Notes: generated by a model from the letters alone, not told the origin. Shown: positions 26,201-34,700, counted from the stretch's first letter. The stretch: 35,667 nt of DNA from an uncultured Alistipes sp. (GCA_944321205.1 CALUKK010000139.1:1-35667); one strand, 5' to 3'. Numbers and translations: made by a program.

Positions 26201-26384
26201 GTTTCTGAAGTTGAAGAATGCCGAGATCGGCTATACCTACAAGAAGATGCGCATCTATATCAGCGGATCGAATCTGTTGACCTTTTCGCGATTCAAGCTC
26301 TGGGATCCGGAGCAGGGCGGCGGTTCTGGACTGAAATATCCGACGCAACGAGTTTTCAACGTCGGTATTCAGATGACATTGTAA
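23271..26384 (+). CDS. SusC/RagA-type TonB-dependent outer-membrane transporter
   Basis: 1037 aa, normal for the family. A signal peptide (to about residue 34, LSAQG) is followed by a carboxypeptidase-D-like domain (residues ~38-115: SGLITDAATGDPLIGATVQV through ISYVGYRSQEV). A TonB-box region DEVVVVGYGQQKKG starts at residue 119. The plug domain carries the SusC signatures FWIRGISTFG, DPLIILDGV and ATALYGSRGANGVMIVTTK. The remaining ~780 residues form the 22-strand barrel, ending at FNVGIQMTL. It pairs with the SusD lipoprotein encoded 21 bases downstream and imports oligosaccharides using TonB energy. It heads a plus-strand operon of at least seven genes. Confidence 0.97.
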   Translation: MKSFRDQILRRARIFLFVATILSGGFQIGVLSAQGVSERISGLITDAATGDPLIGATVQVKGTTLGTSTDLNGSFMLNLPASQRTLIISYVGYRSQEVTVRRNETSLHIALEGDANALDEVVVVGYGQQKKGMLVSSVQSIAPSDLRMPSSSLSTGFAGRLAGVIAVQRNGQPGADQADFWIRGISTFGSATDPLIILDGVAIDANELNGLDPEIIESFSVLKDATATALYGSRGANGVMIVTTKSGKNLDKPIVNFRFETALSMPTSRPETVDAVTYMQMYNESVLTRGTGQIPYTQAKIDGTRAHRNPYIYPDVNWYDEMFKNLAVNENFNFNIRGGSSRVDYFMSATVRHEEGMLKSLSKDYFSYNNNYSVWRYAFQNNVNVNLTRTTKVSLKINTQLRDSHGPVKASEDIFGMIMNGNPADMPITFPDDPTVNHIRWGGKAMVKNPVAEMVTGYKDEFQSVLNANLSLDQNFDFITEGLTASALISFKNYSYTQTSRSAGYNSYEIAGTHEGEDGETYDLEIRGNEQSTTLSTSSGSEGDRKIYIQGMINYNRDFGRHNVSAMLVYNQEETAISNPGTLFASLPKRKQGIAGRLTYGYDNRYLLEANFGYNGSENFAKGRRFGFFPSVAVGYVVSQEKYWSSLKKVVSYLKLRGSYGLVGNDGEDTRFMYMSDLSLSGADYTTGYDGEYTLSGPVYNRFENANITWETGRKLNVGVDFQFWNRLNLVADFFREIRSGIFLERGTIPAFLGTSSTKVYGNLGKVKNRGLDLSMDYTQRIGKDFFLSVKGTFTFARNTVLEQDEPDFLQYPNLSRVGHSVNSFLLYEAQRLFIDDNEVKYSPEQLLGGTIMAGDIKYVNQADASGSYDNVINSNDRIYAGYPEVPEMVYGFGFSAQWKGFDFSLFFQGTAHTSLVMSGFHPFGINNNVKRNVMQFVADDYWSESHPNIHAAYPRLSVEEYGNNTVASTYWLRDASFLKLKNAEIGYTYKKMRIYISGSNLLTFSRFKLWDPEQGGGSGLKYPTQRVFNVGIQMTL

Positions 26385-26405
26385 AGGACGGAAAATAGGA
26401 CAATT

Positions 26406-28256
26406 ATGAAAACATATCTGCGAAATGCGCTTTGGACCCTGATGTTGGTTCTTTTTTCGGTGTCGTGCAGTTATCTGGACGTGGTTCCGGACGAGACTCC
26501 GGAGGAGAAGGATGCCTTTCAGAATCCGACGATGGCCGAACGTTATCTCTATTCGTGTTACTCGTTTCTTCCGGATCCCCGCCATGAAACGGCTTCATTG
26601 GATCTGTTGACGGCCGACGAGGTGGTGACGCCGTGGGAACACGAGACGTTCGCCAACTTTCCGAAGGGGAACTACAATGCCAGCGATCCGGTCATCTCCT
26701 ATTGGAATACGCTTTTCGGCGGCATACGGCGGTGCTATCTGCTGCTGGAGAACATCGACAACGTGCCGAACATGACGGACACGAACCTGCGAACCTATAA
26801 GGGGGAGGCGAAGTTCCTGATAGCCTACTATCACTTTCTGTTGTTGAAGAACTATGGTCCTATTCCGTTGATCGAGAGGGTTCTGCCCATTGACATGGAC
26901 AAGTCGGATTTTCCCGAGCGTGAGAGTTACGATGTCTGCGTGGAGTGGATCTCGAATCTGTTTGACGAAGCGGCGGCGTTGTTGCCCGCGGAGCAGATCT
27001 CCACGGCATACGGGCGAGCCACGAGTGTGGCGGCCAAGGCCTTGAAATCCCGGTTGTGGCTATATGCGGCCTCTCCGCTCTTCAACGGCAACAGTGAATA
27101 TTATGCGGATTTTGTCAGCAAGGTGGACGGACGACATCTGATCAGTCAGAGTTATTCGGCGGAGAAGTGGGAGCGGGCAGCCGCTGCGGCCGAGGAGGCG
27201 ATTTCGGTTGCGACGGCCGCCGGATACAAACTTTATACGGAGAGCCCGATCGGAACCTCGAAGTTCTCGCAGCCCACGGATCCGACACATCGGGTTTTGC
27301 GGTTGAATTTCATCGATTACAGTACCTCGAAGGAGGTTCTGTGGGCCGACACGCGGTTGGAAGGGCACTATGGACTGCAATATAAGTCCACCCCCTATCG
27401 CGTGGGACCATCATCGGGCAACGGTGTCGGGGTGACGTTGACAATGGTCGAGATGTTTTATACGAAGAACGGTTTGCCGATCGATCTGGATCCGGAATAC
27501 GATTACGCGGGACGTTATCGCTATGGGGAGTACCACAATGACGTGTGTGACGGCGTGACGATGAATCTGAATATCGGCCGGGAGCCTCGTTTTTATGCGT
27601 GGGTGGCGTTCCAGAACGGTTATTACGAGGTTTTGCGCCGGGATGAGACGGACGAGAATGCCCCGATCGTGAAGACGCAGTTCCGCAAGAACGATCTCTT
27701 CGGCATCAAGGAGCGTACGACGAACTATACCCCGACGGGATACTTGAACAAAAAGGGCTGCTCACCATTATACAACAACATTCAGGAGGATGTGGCGGCG
27801 CCGCATTATCCGTGGCCGGTGATCCGCATGGCGGAGTTGTATTTGAATCTTGCGGAGGCGTATGCGAATCTGGGTCGGATCGAAGAGTCCGTTGAAGCGC
27901 TGCGTCCGGTTCGCGAGCGGGCGGGTCTGGTTTCGGTCGACGAGGCCTTCCGGAAGGCGGGGCTGACGTTGGATCAGGCGGCCATGCTCCGCATGACGCA
28001 TCAGGAGCGTACGGTGGAACTCTACCTGGAGGGGCATCGTTTCTGGGATGTGCGCCGCTGGAAGGAGGGTGACAAGTATTTCAATGTACGACCCAAGGGG
28101 ATGAACTACAACGGAGCGACCGATGCGGAATTCTTCCAGATAACCGAGGTGGTCGTACAACGCAAGTTTTCCACGCCGATGCACTATCTGATGCCGATAC
28201 CCAAGGATGACATCAACAAGAACGAGCGGAAGTTCGTGCAGAATCCGGGCTATTGA
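26406..28256 (+). CDS. SusD/RagB-type glycan-binding surface lipoprotein
   Basis: 616 aa. The lipoprotein signal ends in LFSVSC (Cys21), followed by YLDVVPDETPEEKDAF, the usual acidic start of SusD proteins that are exported to the cell surface. The tetratricopeptide-like SusD core is recognisable from YLYSCYSFLP, AKFLIAYYHFLLLKNYGPIPL and KSRLWLYAASPLFNGN. The C-terminal RagB region has RMAELYLNLAEAYANLG, then HQERTVELYLEGHRFWDVRR, ending at MPIPKDDINKNERKFVQNPGY. It acts as the lid of the SusC transporter and binds the glycan. It is immediately downstream of susC. Confidence 0.97.
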   Translation: MKTYLRNALWTLMLVLFSVSCSYLDVVPDETPEEKDAFQNPTMAERYLYSCYSFLPDPRHETASLDLLTADEVVTPWEHETFANFPKGNYNASDPVISYWNTLFGGIRRCYLLLENIDNVPNMTDTNLRTYKGEAKFLIAYYHFLLLKNYGPIPLIERVLPIDMDKSDFPERESYDVCVEWISNLFDEAAALLPAEQISTAYGRATSVAAKALKSRLWLYAASPLFNGNSEYYADFVSKVDGRHLISQSYSAEKWERAAAAAEEAISVATAAGYKLYTESPIGTSKFSQPTDPTHRVLRLNFIDYSTSKEVLWADTRLEGHYGLQYKSTPYRVGPSSGNGVGVTLTMVEMFYTKNGLPIDLDPEYDYAGRYRYGEYHNDVCDGVTMNLNIGREPRFYAWVAFQNGYYEVLRRDETDENAPIVKTQFRKNDLFGIKERTTNYTPTGYLNKKGCSPLYNNIQEDVAAPHYPWPVIRMAELYLNLAEAYANLGRIEESVEALRPVRERAGLVSVDEAFRKAGLTLDQAAMLRMTHQERTVELYLEGHRFWDVRRWKEGDKYFNVRPKGMNYNGATDAEFFQITEVVVQRKFSTPMHYLMPIPKDDINKNERKFVQNPGY

Positions 28257-28285
28257 ACCATTCATTGAAAAAGAGATCGAACATC

Positions 28286-29155
28286 ATGAAAAATATTGCC
28301 AGAATTGTTTGGTTATTAGCGTTTTGCGGATTTTGTCTGTCGTGTCGGGAGGAGGATCCCGGGATGACGCCGCTGGTTGTTGGCGGGCTTCGTGCCGAGG
28401 CGTTGTCGGGTGCCATTCGGTTGAGCTGGACGCCTGTCGAGGAGCGAGGATTTCTCTATGCCGAGGTTTCGTATTACGATTTCGGTACACAGACGACGGT
28501 TACGGAGTTGTGCAGCCGCTATACGAATACGCTTTATATTGACGGTCTTTTGAACCGTTATGGCAAGTATCGTTTTACGTTTACGGCCTACGACATGCAG
28601 GAGCGTCCGGGTCAGCCGGTGTATATCGAGCAGCAGTGTCTGAAAGCGGAGTCGTATTATGTGGTAGTTGCCGAGAATCCCATCACGCTGACGGTCGAAC
28701 AGTTGGGGACCAATGCCCAGGAACCGAGCGAAGGACCTTTGGCCCAGTTGATCGATGGGGATCCGGATACCTATTTTCAGAGTTTCTGGGATGAATATAC
28801 CTATCCGGAGTTGAAGCCTTCGGGTTATCATTACGTGACTTTTGATTTGCGGCAGGAGGTTTCGGCCTTGAAGTTCCAGTACTGGAATCGGAAGCGTGGC
28901 GGATCGTTGCCTCAGGTCGTGAATATCTACGGCGGGCAGGACGGTACGACCTGGAAGTTGCTCTCGCATCTGGAGAATCTGCCGAGTGATCCGGGCTCCT
29001 CGTATACGTCGGAGACGATACTGAGTGAAGAACCGGTATCACGGATTAAATTCGAGGTGGTCCAGGGCACGGATACCTATCAGCCTTATTTTGCCCTTGC
29101 GGAGATCGAATTCTTCGAGATCGTGCGGGCGTTGATCGATCCCGAGACCGAGTGA
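28286..29155 (+). CDS. DUF4959 / F5-8C domain surface lipoprotein (SusE/F position)
   Basis: 289 aa. The lipoprotein signal ends in FCLSC (Cys20) and is followed by REED, an acidic stretch typical of surface export in Bacteroidetes. Residues ~25-115 form a fibronectin-III-like domain of the DUF4959 kind (GAIRLSWTPVEERGFLYAEV, YRFTFTAYDMQ). Residues ~140-280 form an F5/8 type C (discoidin) domain: LIDGDPDTYFQSFW, YVTFDLRQEVSALKFQYWNR, VNIYGGQDGTTWKLL and ALAEIEFFE. It has no catalytic residues and probably binds the target glycan at the cell surface. The ATG at 28286 is preferred over an upstream ATG at 28253 that overlaps the SusD stop and would bury the signal. Confidence 0.85.
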   Translation: MKNIARIVWLLAFCGFCLSCREEDPGMTPLVVGGLRAEALSGAIRLSWTPVEERGFLYAEVSYYDFGTQTTVTELCSRYTNTLYIDGLLNRYGKYRFTFTAYDMQERPGQPVYIEQQCLKAESYYVVVAENPITLTVEQLGTNAQEPSEGPLAQLIDGDPDTYFQSFWDEYTYPELKPSGYHYVTFDLRQEVSALKFQYWNRKRGGSLPQVVNIYGGQDGTTWKLLSHLENLPSDPGSSYTSETILSEEPVSRIKFEVVQGTDTYQPYFALAEIEFFEIVRALIDPETE

Positions 29156-29177
29156 CAATACAAAAAAGAGACAAACG

Positions 29178-30911
29178 ATGAAGAAGAGTTGGAAATATCC
29201 GATATGGCTTTTGAGTGTGTTCTGTATGGCGGGATGCACCGGGTCGGCGGAGGTGGATGAACTGTTTGCGGGCCGGCCTTTTGCCCTGGTAACGGCTGCG
29301 GACGGGACAGGTACGACGATCTCTGCGCAGGTCGATGACGCGACGAGAACAATCGGATTGACGTTCTTTAAGCGACAGACTCTGAATGACGTGGCATTGA
29401 CCATTCAGTTGAATCCGGGTTATGTGCTGGTTCGTCCCGCAACGTCGGAGGTGACGCTGGATCTGACGCAGGCATATGCGGTGACGGTCCGTTCGGGCTC
29501 CGGAGATGTGACCTATATGCTTACGGCGACCAATGAAACGCCCTTGTTGGGAGTTTCCATGCAGTTCCGGGGAGAGAGGATCGATGCCCGGATCGATCAA
29601 CAGACGCGAGAGGTTCGTTTTCCGATCCACACCATTTATGCTTCGGAATATCCGTCCGAGTTGTTGTCGGACGTGGCGCTGGAGATCCGCACATCCGAAG
29701 GGTATGAGATGTTGAAGGCACAGGAGCATTTCGATGTGGCCGGAGGAGAGACGATCACGCTTTACAAGGGTCGGGAGACTTATGTTTATAAACTGGTTGC
29801 GGAGGTCAATCCGTTGCCGGTGGCGGATCATCTGTCGGGATTCCGTTTCCATCGGGGTGTGAACCTGGCCTACTGGATGACGGAGGCCGATCGGGACTGG
29901 TTGGAATATGTGACATTGTCGCACTTTCCGATGTGGAAGGAGTTGGGATTCGACCATTTCCGGGTTCCGATTGAGGAGCGATGCGTATTCAACGAGGATG
30001 GAAGTTTCAATGCCAAGGCCGTTGATAAATTGCACGAACTCTTTACGTGGTGCGAGCAGAATGAGATGTATGCGATTCTGGACATGCACACGCTGGCACC
30101 CCGCCAGGGAACGGACAGTTATCGGGAAGAGGAGCTTTATGATCCGGCCTATCCGGAGTTCCGGGCCCATTTTGTCGATCTCTGGCGGCGGTTGACGGCA
30201 GAATTCCGGGGACACAGTCTGGATCATCTGGCTTTCGAACTGTTGAACGAGCCCCACGACGGGACGTCGGATGCCAGTGCCTGGAATCAGCTCCAAACGG
30301 AGGTGCTGACGGCGATCCGCGAGCAGGATCCGGAGCGGATCGTCCTGGTTCCGGCGATGAGCTGGCAGGATCCGACCTATATTCGCTATGCCCGGATTGC
30401 GGAAGGGGATCCCAATGCCCTGGTGTCGTTTCATTACTATCTTCCGATGCTGCTTTCTCACTACAAGATGCTCTCTTTCAGTGATTATCAGGGAGGAATC
30501 AACTACCCGGGTCTGGTTATGCCATCGGCTCAGGATGCGCTCGATTATCCGCAGTATGCCTCCAACCATACGACGACCTACAATGCCGCCCGGATTCTGG
30601 GAGAGATTACGCAGGCCGCAGCCGATGGCCGTAATATCGGACGTATGGTTCATTGCGGGGAGTTCGGTTGCAGCAAGCGTGTTCCGGAGTCGATGCGTCT
30701 GCAGTGGTTTGCGGATCTGGTAACAGCCTTGGAGACAAACGAGATTCCATGGACGCTTTGGGAGTGTCTGGACGGCGGATTCGGATTTATCGACATGGAG
30801 TATGGCATCTATCGGATCAATTGTGCGCTGTTGCGGATTCTGACCGGGAAAGAGTTAAGCGAGTCCGAGGCGAAGACTCTGCTGACCAAATATGGATTCA
30901 AAAGCGAGTGA
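29178..30911 (+). CDS. GH5-family endo-glycanase lipoprotein with tandem N-terminal domains
   Basis: 577 aa. The lipoprotein signal ends in FCMAGC (Cys20). Two tandem beta-rich repeats of about 85 residues (~28-112 and ~115-205) resemble each other and DUF5018-type domains of Bacteroides surface proteins (TLNDVALTIQLNPGYVL versus LLSDVALEIRTSEGYEML). The GH5 barrel follows, with FRFHRGVNLAYW, HFRVPIEERCVF, the acid/base E358 in FELLNEPHDG, VSFHYYLPML and the nucleophile E495 in VHCGEFGCSK. It is a retaining beta-glycanase (cellulase-superfamily fold), likely on the cell surface, cutting inside the polymer. The subfamily and substrate cannot be set by eye. The next gene starts four bases after its stop. 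Confidence 0.9.
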   Translation: MKKSWKYPIWLLSVFCMAGCTGSAEVDELFAGRPFALVTAADGTGTTISAQVDDATRTIGLTFFKRQTLNDVALTIQLNPGYVLVRPATSEVTLDLTQAYAVTVRSGSGDVTYMLTATNETPLLGVSMQFRGERIDARIDQQTREVRFPIHTIYASEYPSELLSDVALEIRTSEGYEMLKAQEHFDVAGGETITLYKGRETYVYKLVAEVNPLPVADHLSGFRFHRGVNLAYWMTEADRDWLEYVTLSHFPMWKELGFDHFRVPIEERCVFNEDGSFNAKAVDKLHELFTWCEQNEMYAILDMHTLAPRQGTDSYREEELYDPAYPEFRAHFVDLWRRLTAEFRGHSLDHLAFELLNEPHDGTSDASAWNQLQTEVLTAIREQDPERIVLVPAMSWQDPTYIRYARIAEGDPNALVSFHYYLPMLLSHYKMLSFSDYQGGINYPGLVMPSAQDALDYPQYASNHTTTYNAARILGEITQAAADGRNIGRMVHCGEFGCSKRVPESMRLQWFADLVTALETNEIPWTLWECLDGGFGFIDMEYGIYRINCALLRILTGKELSESEAKTLLTKYGFKSE

Positions 30912-30915
30912 ACGG

Positions 30916-32406
30916 ATGAGGCTGGAATCGATTCTTTGCGGGTTTGGGTTGGTGGTGTCACTTCTTTTTCCCGGGGTGGGCCGGGGGGCGGAGTGGGACG
31001 TACTGCCCGAGAATACGGACTATCGGGTCGAGATCTTTCGGGACGGAGTCTGGAGTCGTGTAGCCGTGCGCAGTGCGCGGGTTTCGGATTATGCCGGTAA
31101 TCCTGATGCGGGTTATACGCAATATACGATGGGTTTTGCGATGTTTACCGCATCGTTTACCGAACCTCTTCCGGTTCGTGTGACGCGTTGTGGGCGGGCC
31201 TTTTCCCGGGTTGAGATCCGGCCGGGCTCTTACGGGATTGTACCGAGACGGGTCTCTTCGGACACGATCGAGTTTCTGTTGCCCGATGCCTCGAAGAAGG
31301 TTTCGGTCGAGTTCGACGGGGACAGGATGGAGAATCTGTTTCTCTTTCCCGATCTCCCCGACACGGTGATACCGATGGGTGCGAATGTAACCTTTTTCGG
31401 CCCGGGCGTTCACCATGCGGGTGTGATCCGCATTGCCAACGAACGGGGACGGACTCTTTATCTGGATGAGGATGCCGTGGTGTTGGGGCGTATCGAGGCG
31501 GAGAATGCCGCGGATCTGACGATTCGGGGCCGTGGAATCTTCTGCTCCTCGCAGGAGAATCACGGGGAGGGGCGTCGTCCGCAGATGGAGTTCCGGAATT
31601 GCGACAACCTCAAAATCGAAGGGATCCTGTTGCGCGATACGCCGAACTGGACGCTGAAAATCGTCGGCTGTACGGGCGTGCATATCGACAATATCAAGCA
31701 GATCGGGTGGATCATGAATTCCGATGGCATGGATTTCCTCTGTTGTCGGCGGGTGCTGGTGGAGAACACCTTTCAGCGCAACTATGACGACAACGTGACA
31801 ATCAAGGCCTTCAATGCCCGTCCGGAGTATATTGCGGCACATACGAATCCCGATGGGACGTATGCCGATGGCGGGATCTGGATGGTTGCCGGGCTTCGGG
31901 AGTTCGATGTTTGTGACTACGAGATCCGGAATTGCGTTTTCTGGGCCGACAAGGCACATAACATGCTGGTCGGGCCGGAAGCTCGGGGCAATTCGTTCCG
32001 AGACATTCGCTTCTGTCGGAATATCGTGCTGGAGAATCGTCAGGACGACGGAATCTATCCCGGAGCGATGGCGGTGATGGTTGCCGATGACGGGGAGTTC
32101 GAGAACATCACCTTCGAAGATATCCGGATCGAGGAGATTCGGGGCGGGAAACCGCTTTGCATCCATTTCACCAATGTGTGGGCCTTTGAAAATCTCTATG
32201 GGCGAGGTGCCCGGAACATAACGTTGCGAAACATCTCCTGTGTCGGGACACAAGCCACTCCGAGCTGGATTCGCGGGCGTAATGCGCGGCAGACGATCGA
32301 TGGCGTGAAGATCTCGAACTTCACGGTCAACGGCCGCCGGATTGCCGATGGAGCCGACCCGGCACTGGAAATCAATGAATATGTTCGGAATGTTACCTTC
32401 GAATGA
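30916..32406 (+). CDS. GH49-like right-handed beta-helix glycoside hydrolase (clan GH-N)
   Basis: 496 aa with a signal peptide (hydrophobic FGLVVSLLFPGVGRGAEW) and no lipobox. An N-terminal beta-sandwich (~residues 36-140) has VEIRPGSYGIVP, IEFLLPDASKKVSVEFDG and VTFFGPGVHH, the arrangement of GH49 dextranase/isopullulanase. The beta-helix follows. The clan GH-N aspartate triad appears as D270 in MNSDGMDF and D291-D292 in RNYDDNVTIKAF. The GH28 motifs GHG and RIK are not found, so GH49 or an unclassified GH-N branch fits better than polygalacturonase. The start at 30916 follows the GH5 stop by four bases; an ATG at 30892 overlaps GH5 and is less likely. A close paralogous domain makes up the C-terminal part of the next gene. 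Activity on alpha-linked glucan is possible but not shown. Confidence 0.78.
   Translation: MRLESILCGFGLVVSLLFPGVGRGAEWDVLPENTDYRVEIFRDGVWSRVAVRSARVSDYAGNPDAGYTQYTMGFAMFTASFTEPLPVRVTRCGRAFSRVEIRPGSYGIVPRRVSSDTIEFLLPDASKKVSVEFDGDRMENLFLFPDLPDTVIPMGANVTFFGPGVHHAGVIRIANERGRTLYLDEDAVVLGRIEAENAADLTIRGRGIFCSSQENHGEGRRPQMEFRNCDNLKIEGILLRDTPNWTLKIVGCTGVHIDNIKQIGWIMNSDGMDFLCCRRVLVENTFQRNYDDNVTIKAFNARPEYIAAHTNPDGTYADGGIWMVAGLREFDVCDYEIRNCVFWADKAHNMLVGPEARGNSFRDIRFCRNIVLENRQDDGIYPGAMAVMVADDGEFENITFEDIRIEEIRGGKPLCIHFTNVWAFENLYGRGARNITLRNISCVGTQATPSWIRGRNARQTIDGVKISNFTVNGRRIADGADPALEINEYVRNVTFE
31021..32406 (+). repeat. tandem coding duplication, copy 1 (beta-helix module)
   Basis: This stretch and 33309-34700 encode the same module from Y-x-V-E-x-F-R-x-G to the C-terminus. 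By eye about two thirds of residues are identical, with long identical blocks such as LRDTPNWTLKIVG, IKQIGWIMNSDGMDF versus VKQIGWIMNSDGMDF, and RIEEIRGGKPLCI. The two copies are separated only by the fimbrillin-like part of the next gene. Confidence 0.85.
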
Positions 32407-34700
32407 TGAATCTTATGGGACGACAGATGAAGATAAAAGTCTTGTGGGGCGTATTTTTGCTGGTTGCGGGATGTTCCGATCCGGGTGTTGAGACGGAGTC
32501 TGCGGGTTCCGGGTCAGGCCTGGTTCATGTCGTGCCGCGTGTAGCGTCCTCCTCTCCGGTCGAGGCATCTTATGCGCATCGGGTATTTCTGATCCGTGAG
32601 GGGTTGATTTCCGCCAGCGTTTCGGGAGCCGGGGCATCGGCACTCGAGCCGTTCCGCGTGGAGCCCGGGAGCTACGGACTGTTGGCTGTTGCGGCTTCCG
32701 ACGAACAGAATCTGATTTTCCCGAGTCCCTCCGAAGGGGTGTCGCTTACGGATTATGCTCTTCGTATTGCGGACCTGACGGCACCGATTCCCGACCTGCT
32801 GGTCGGGAACGCCGTGGATTTCGAGACAAAGGGCTCTTCCAACCGTGTTCCGATTGCTTTGCAACGGGTTGTGGCGCATCTTTCCGTGACGGTGGTCGGA
32901 CTGGAGGCGCTTGCTGTCGGGGAGTTGACGATGAGTCTCGATGGCATGTACGACCGAATCGGTTGGGACGGCACGCCGTCGAACAGTAGTTCGGAATTCT
33001 CTTCCAGAACGATTCCGTTGACACGGGATGAGAACGGTCATTATGTCGGTGCGGCTATTGTTCTGCCGACGGACATGTCGGCTGCAGGTGTGACATTCCG
33101 CTTTATGATCAACGGCCGGGAGTATCTCTCCACGCATGAGACCCGTATCGAGGCCAATCGCAAATATCAACTTACGGTGTCGGGACGCTTCAATGACGAA
33201 ACCGATGTGAAGCTCACGCCGGTGATCCGCTATGTTCCGTGGGATGCCGAAACGACGATCGGAGATTCGTCGCTTCCGTTGCTGGATGATCGCCCGTCCA
33301 ACGGAAACTACAAGGTGGAGCTTTTCCGGAACGGAGCCTGGGAGGAGATCTTTGTCCATAATGCGAAGGTCTCGGATTATGCCGCCAACCCCGAGTCGGG
33401 GTACACGCAGCATGACATGGGCTTTGCAATGTTCACCGACTCGTTTGCCGCACCGGTGCGGGTACGGGTCACGCGTTGTGACCGGGATTTTTCGAGGGTT
33501 GAAATCCGTCCGGACTCTTATGGGATCGTTCCGACGATGCAGACAAGCAACAGTGTGGAATTCGAGTTGTCGGAGGCTTCGGAGAAGGTTTCGGTGGAGT
33601 TCGACGGAGACAGAATGGGAAATCTCTTTCTCTTTCCGGATCAGCCCGATGTTTCGGTTCCGACGGGCTCGAATGTGACATACTTCGGTCCGGGCATCCA
33701 CAACATGGGGCGCAAGGAGATCCTCTATCGGGATAACCAGACGATCTATCTGGCTGAAGGCGCCTTGGTCTACGGGAGTATCTATGCCAAGGGTTGCCGG
33801 AATCTCACGATCCGGGGTCGCGGCATTCTTTGCTCGTCGAAGGAGAATCACGGGGAGGGACGTCAGCCCCAGATCGAAACCTTTGATTGTGACGGGTTTT
33901 CCGTGGAGGGAATTCTGCTGCGGGATACGCCGAACTGGACGCTTAAGATCGTCGGAAGCACGGGGGTGCATATCGATAACGTCAAACAGATCGGCTGGAT
34001 CATGAATTCCGACGGCATGGATTTCGTGTGCTGTCGGGATGTGTTGGTGGAGAATACCTTCCAGCGGAACTACGACGACAACATCGCCATCAAGGCCTTC
34101 AATGCAAAGAGCGATTATGTCACGGCCCATACGGCCTCGGACGGGTCGTTCACCGATGCATCGATCTGGACGGTTTACTATCTTCCGCAGGAGAAGTTCG
34201 ATGTCTACGACTATGAGATCCGCCATTGTGTATTCTGGGCCGACAAGGCCCACAACATGGTGGTTGGACCCGAGTCACGGGGCATCTCCTTCCGCAACAT
34301 TCGTTTTCATGACAACATCGTTCTGGAGAACCGTCAGGATGATGAGGTTTATCCGGGGGCGATGTCTGTGATGGTGGCCGACGACGGGATGTTCGAACAG
34401 ATCTCCTTCGAAAATATCCGGATCGAGGAGATTCGGGGCGGGAAACCGCTCTGCATCCAGTATGCCAACGCCTGGGCCTATGACAATCTTTACGGGCGGT
34501 GGGCCCGGGATATTACGCTCCGCAACATCGTCTGCACCGGTACCCAATTTACCCGAAGCCGGATCCGGGGCCTCAGCGACACGCAGACCATCGAAGGGGT
34601 CAGGGTCTCGAACTTTACGGTCAACGGTTCCCGGGTGGTCGACGGTACGGGCCCGGATCTGGAGGTTAACTCTTATGTGCGGGAGATCACATTCGAATGA
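32403..34700 (+). CDS. fimbrillin-like domain fused to GH49-like beta-helix hydrolase, lipoprotein
   Basis: 765 aa from the ATG at 32403, which overlaps the previous stop as ATGA; a start at 32427 is also possible. The lipobox is LLVAGC (Cys24). Residues ~40-285 are not enzyme-like. They resemble FimB/Mfa2-type fimbrillin-family proteins, with EASYAHRVFLI, FRVEPGSYGLLA, LTAPIPDLLVGN, LQRVVAHLSVTVVGLEAL and LTMSLDGMYDRIGW. From residue ~303 to the end the protein is the GH49-like module of the upstream gene, with the Asp triad D537 and D558-D559. The fusion would tether an enzyme to the membrane, probably the outer surface, through a pilin-type beta-sandwich. The fimbrillin-like domain recurs in the next gene. 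No frameshift or internal stop is seen, so the fusion is a continuous reading frame. Confidence 0.82.
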   Translation: MMNLMGRQMKIKVLWGVFLLVAGCSDPGVETESAGSGSGLVHVVPRVASSSPVEASYAHRVFLIREGLISASVSGAGASALEPFRVEPGSYGLLAVAASDEQNLIFPSPSEGVSLTDYALRIADLTAPIPDLLVGNAVDFETKGSSNRVPIALQRVVAHLSVTVVGLEALAVGELTMSLDGMYDRIGWDGTPSNSSSEFSSRTIPLTRDENGHYVGAAIVLPTDMSAAGVTFRFMINGREYLSTHETRIEANRKYQLTVSGRFNDETDVKLTPVIRYVPWDAETTIGDSSLPLLDDRPSNGNYKVELFRNGAWEEIFVHNAKVSDYAANPESGYTQHDMGFAMFTDSFAAPVRVRVTRCDRDFSRVEIRPDSYGIVPTMQTSNSVEFELSEASEKVSVEFDGDRMGNLFLFPDQPDVSVPTGSNVTYFGPGIHNMGRKEILYRDNQTIYLAEGALVYGSIYAKGCRNLTIRGRGILCSSKENHGEGRQPQIETFDCDGFSVEGILLRDTPNWTLKIVGSTGVHIDNVKQIGWIMNSDGMDFVCCRDVLVENTFQRNYDDNIAIKAFNAKSDYVTAHTASDGSFTDASIWTVYYLPQEKFDVYDYEIRHCVFWADKAHNMVVGPESRGISFRNIRFHDNIVLENRQDDEVYPGAMSVMVADDGMFEQISFENIRIEEIRGGKPLCIQYANAWAYDNLYGRWARDITLRNIVCTGTQFTRSRIRGLSDTQTIEGVRVSNFTVNGSRVVDGTGPDLEVNSYVREITFE
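33309..34700 (+). repeat. tandem coding duplication, copy 2 (beta-helix module)
   Basis: Second copy of the module at 31021-32406. The catalytic-type aspartates are kept in both copies. The main difference is a short insertion near YYLPQEKFDVYDYEI where copy 1 has AGLREFDVCDYEI. Confidence 0.85.

Noticed and set aside
31021..34700. Possibility that the two beta-helix copies are an assembly artefact
   Set aside because: The copies differ at many positions across their length and sit in different protein contexts, so they are genuine diverged paralogs.
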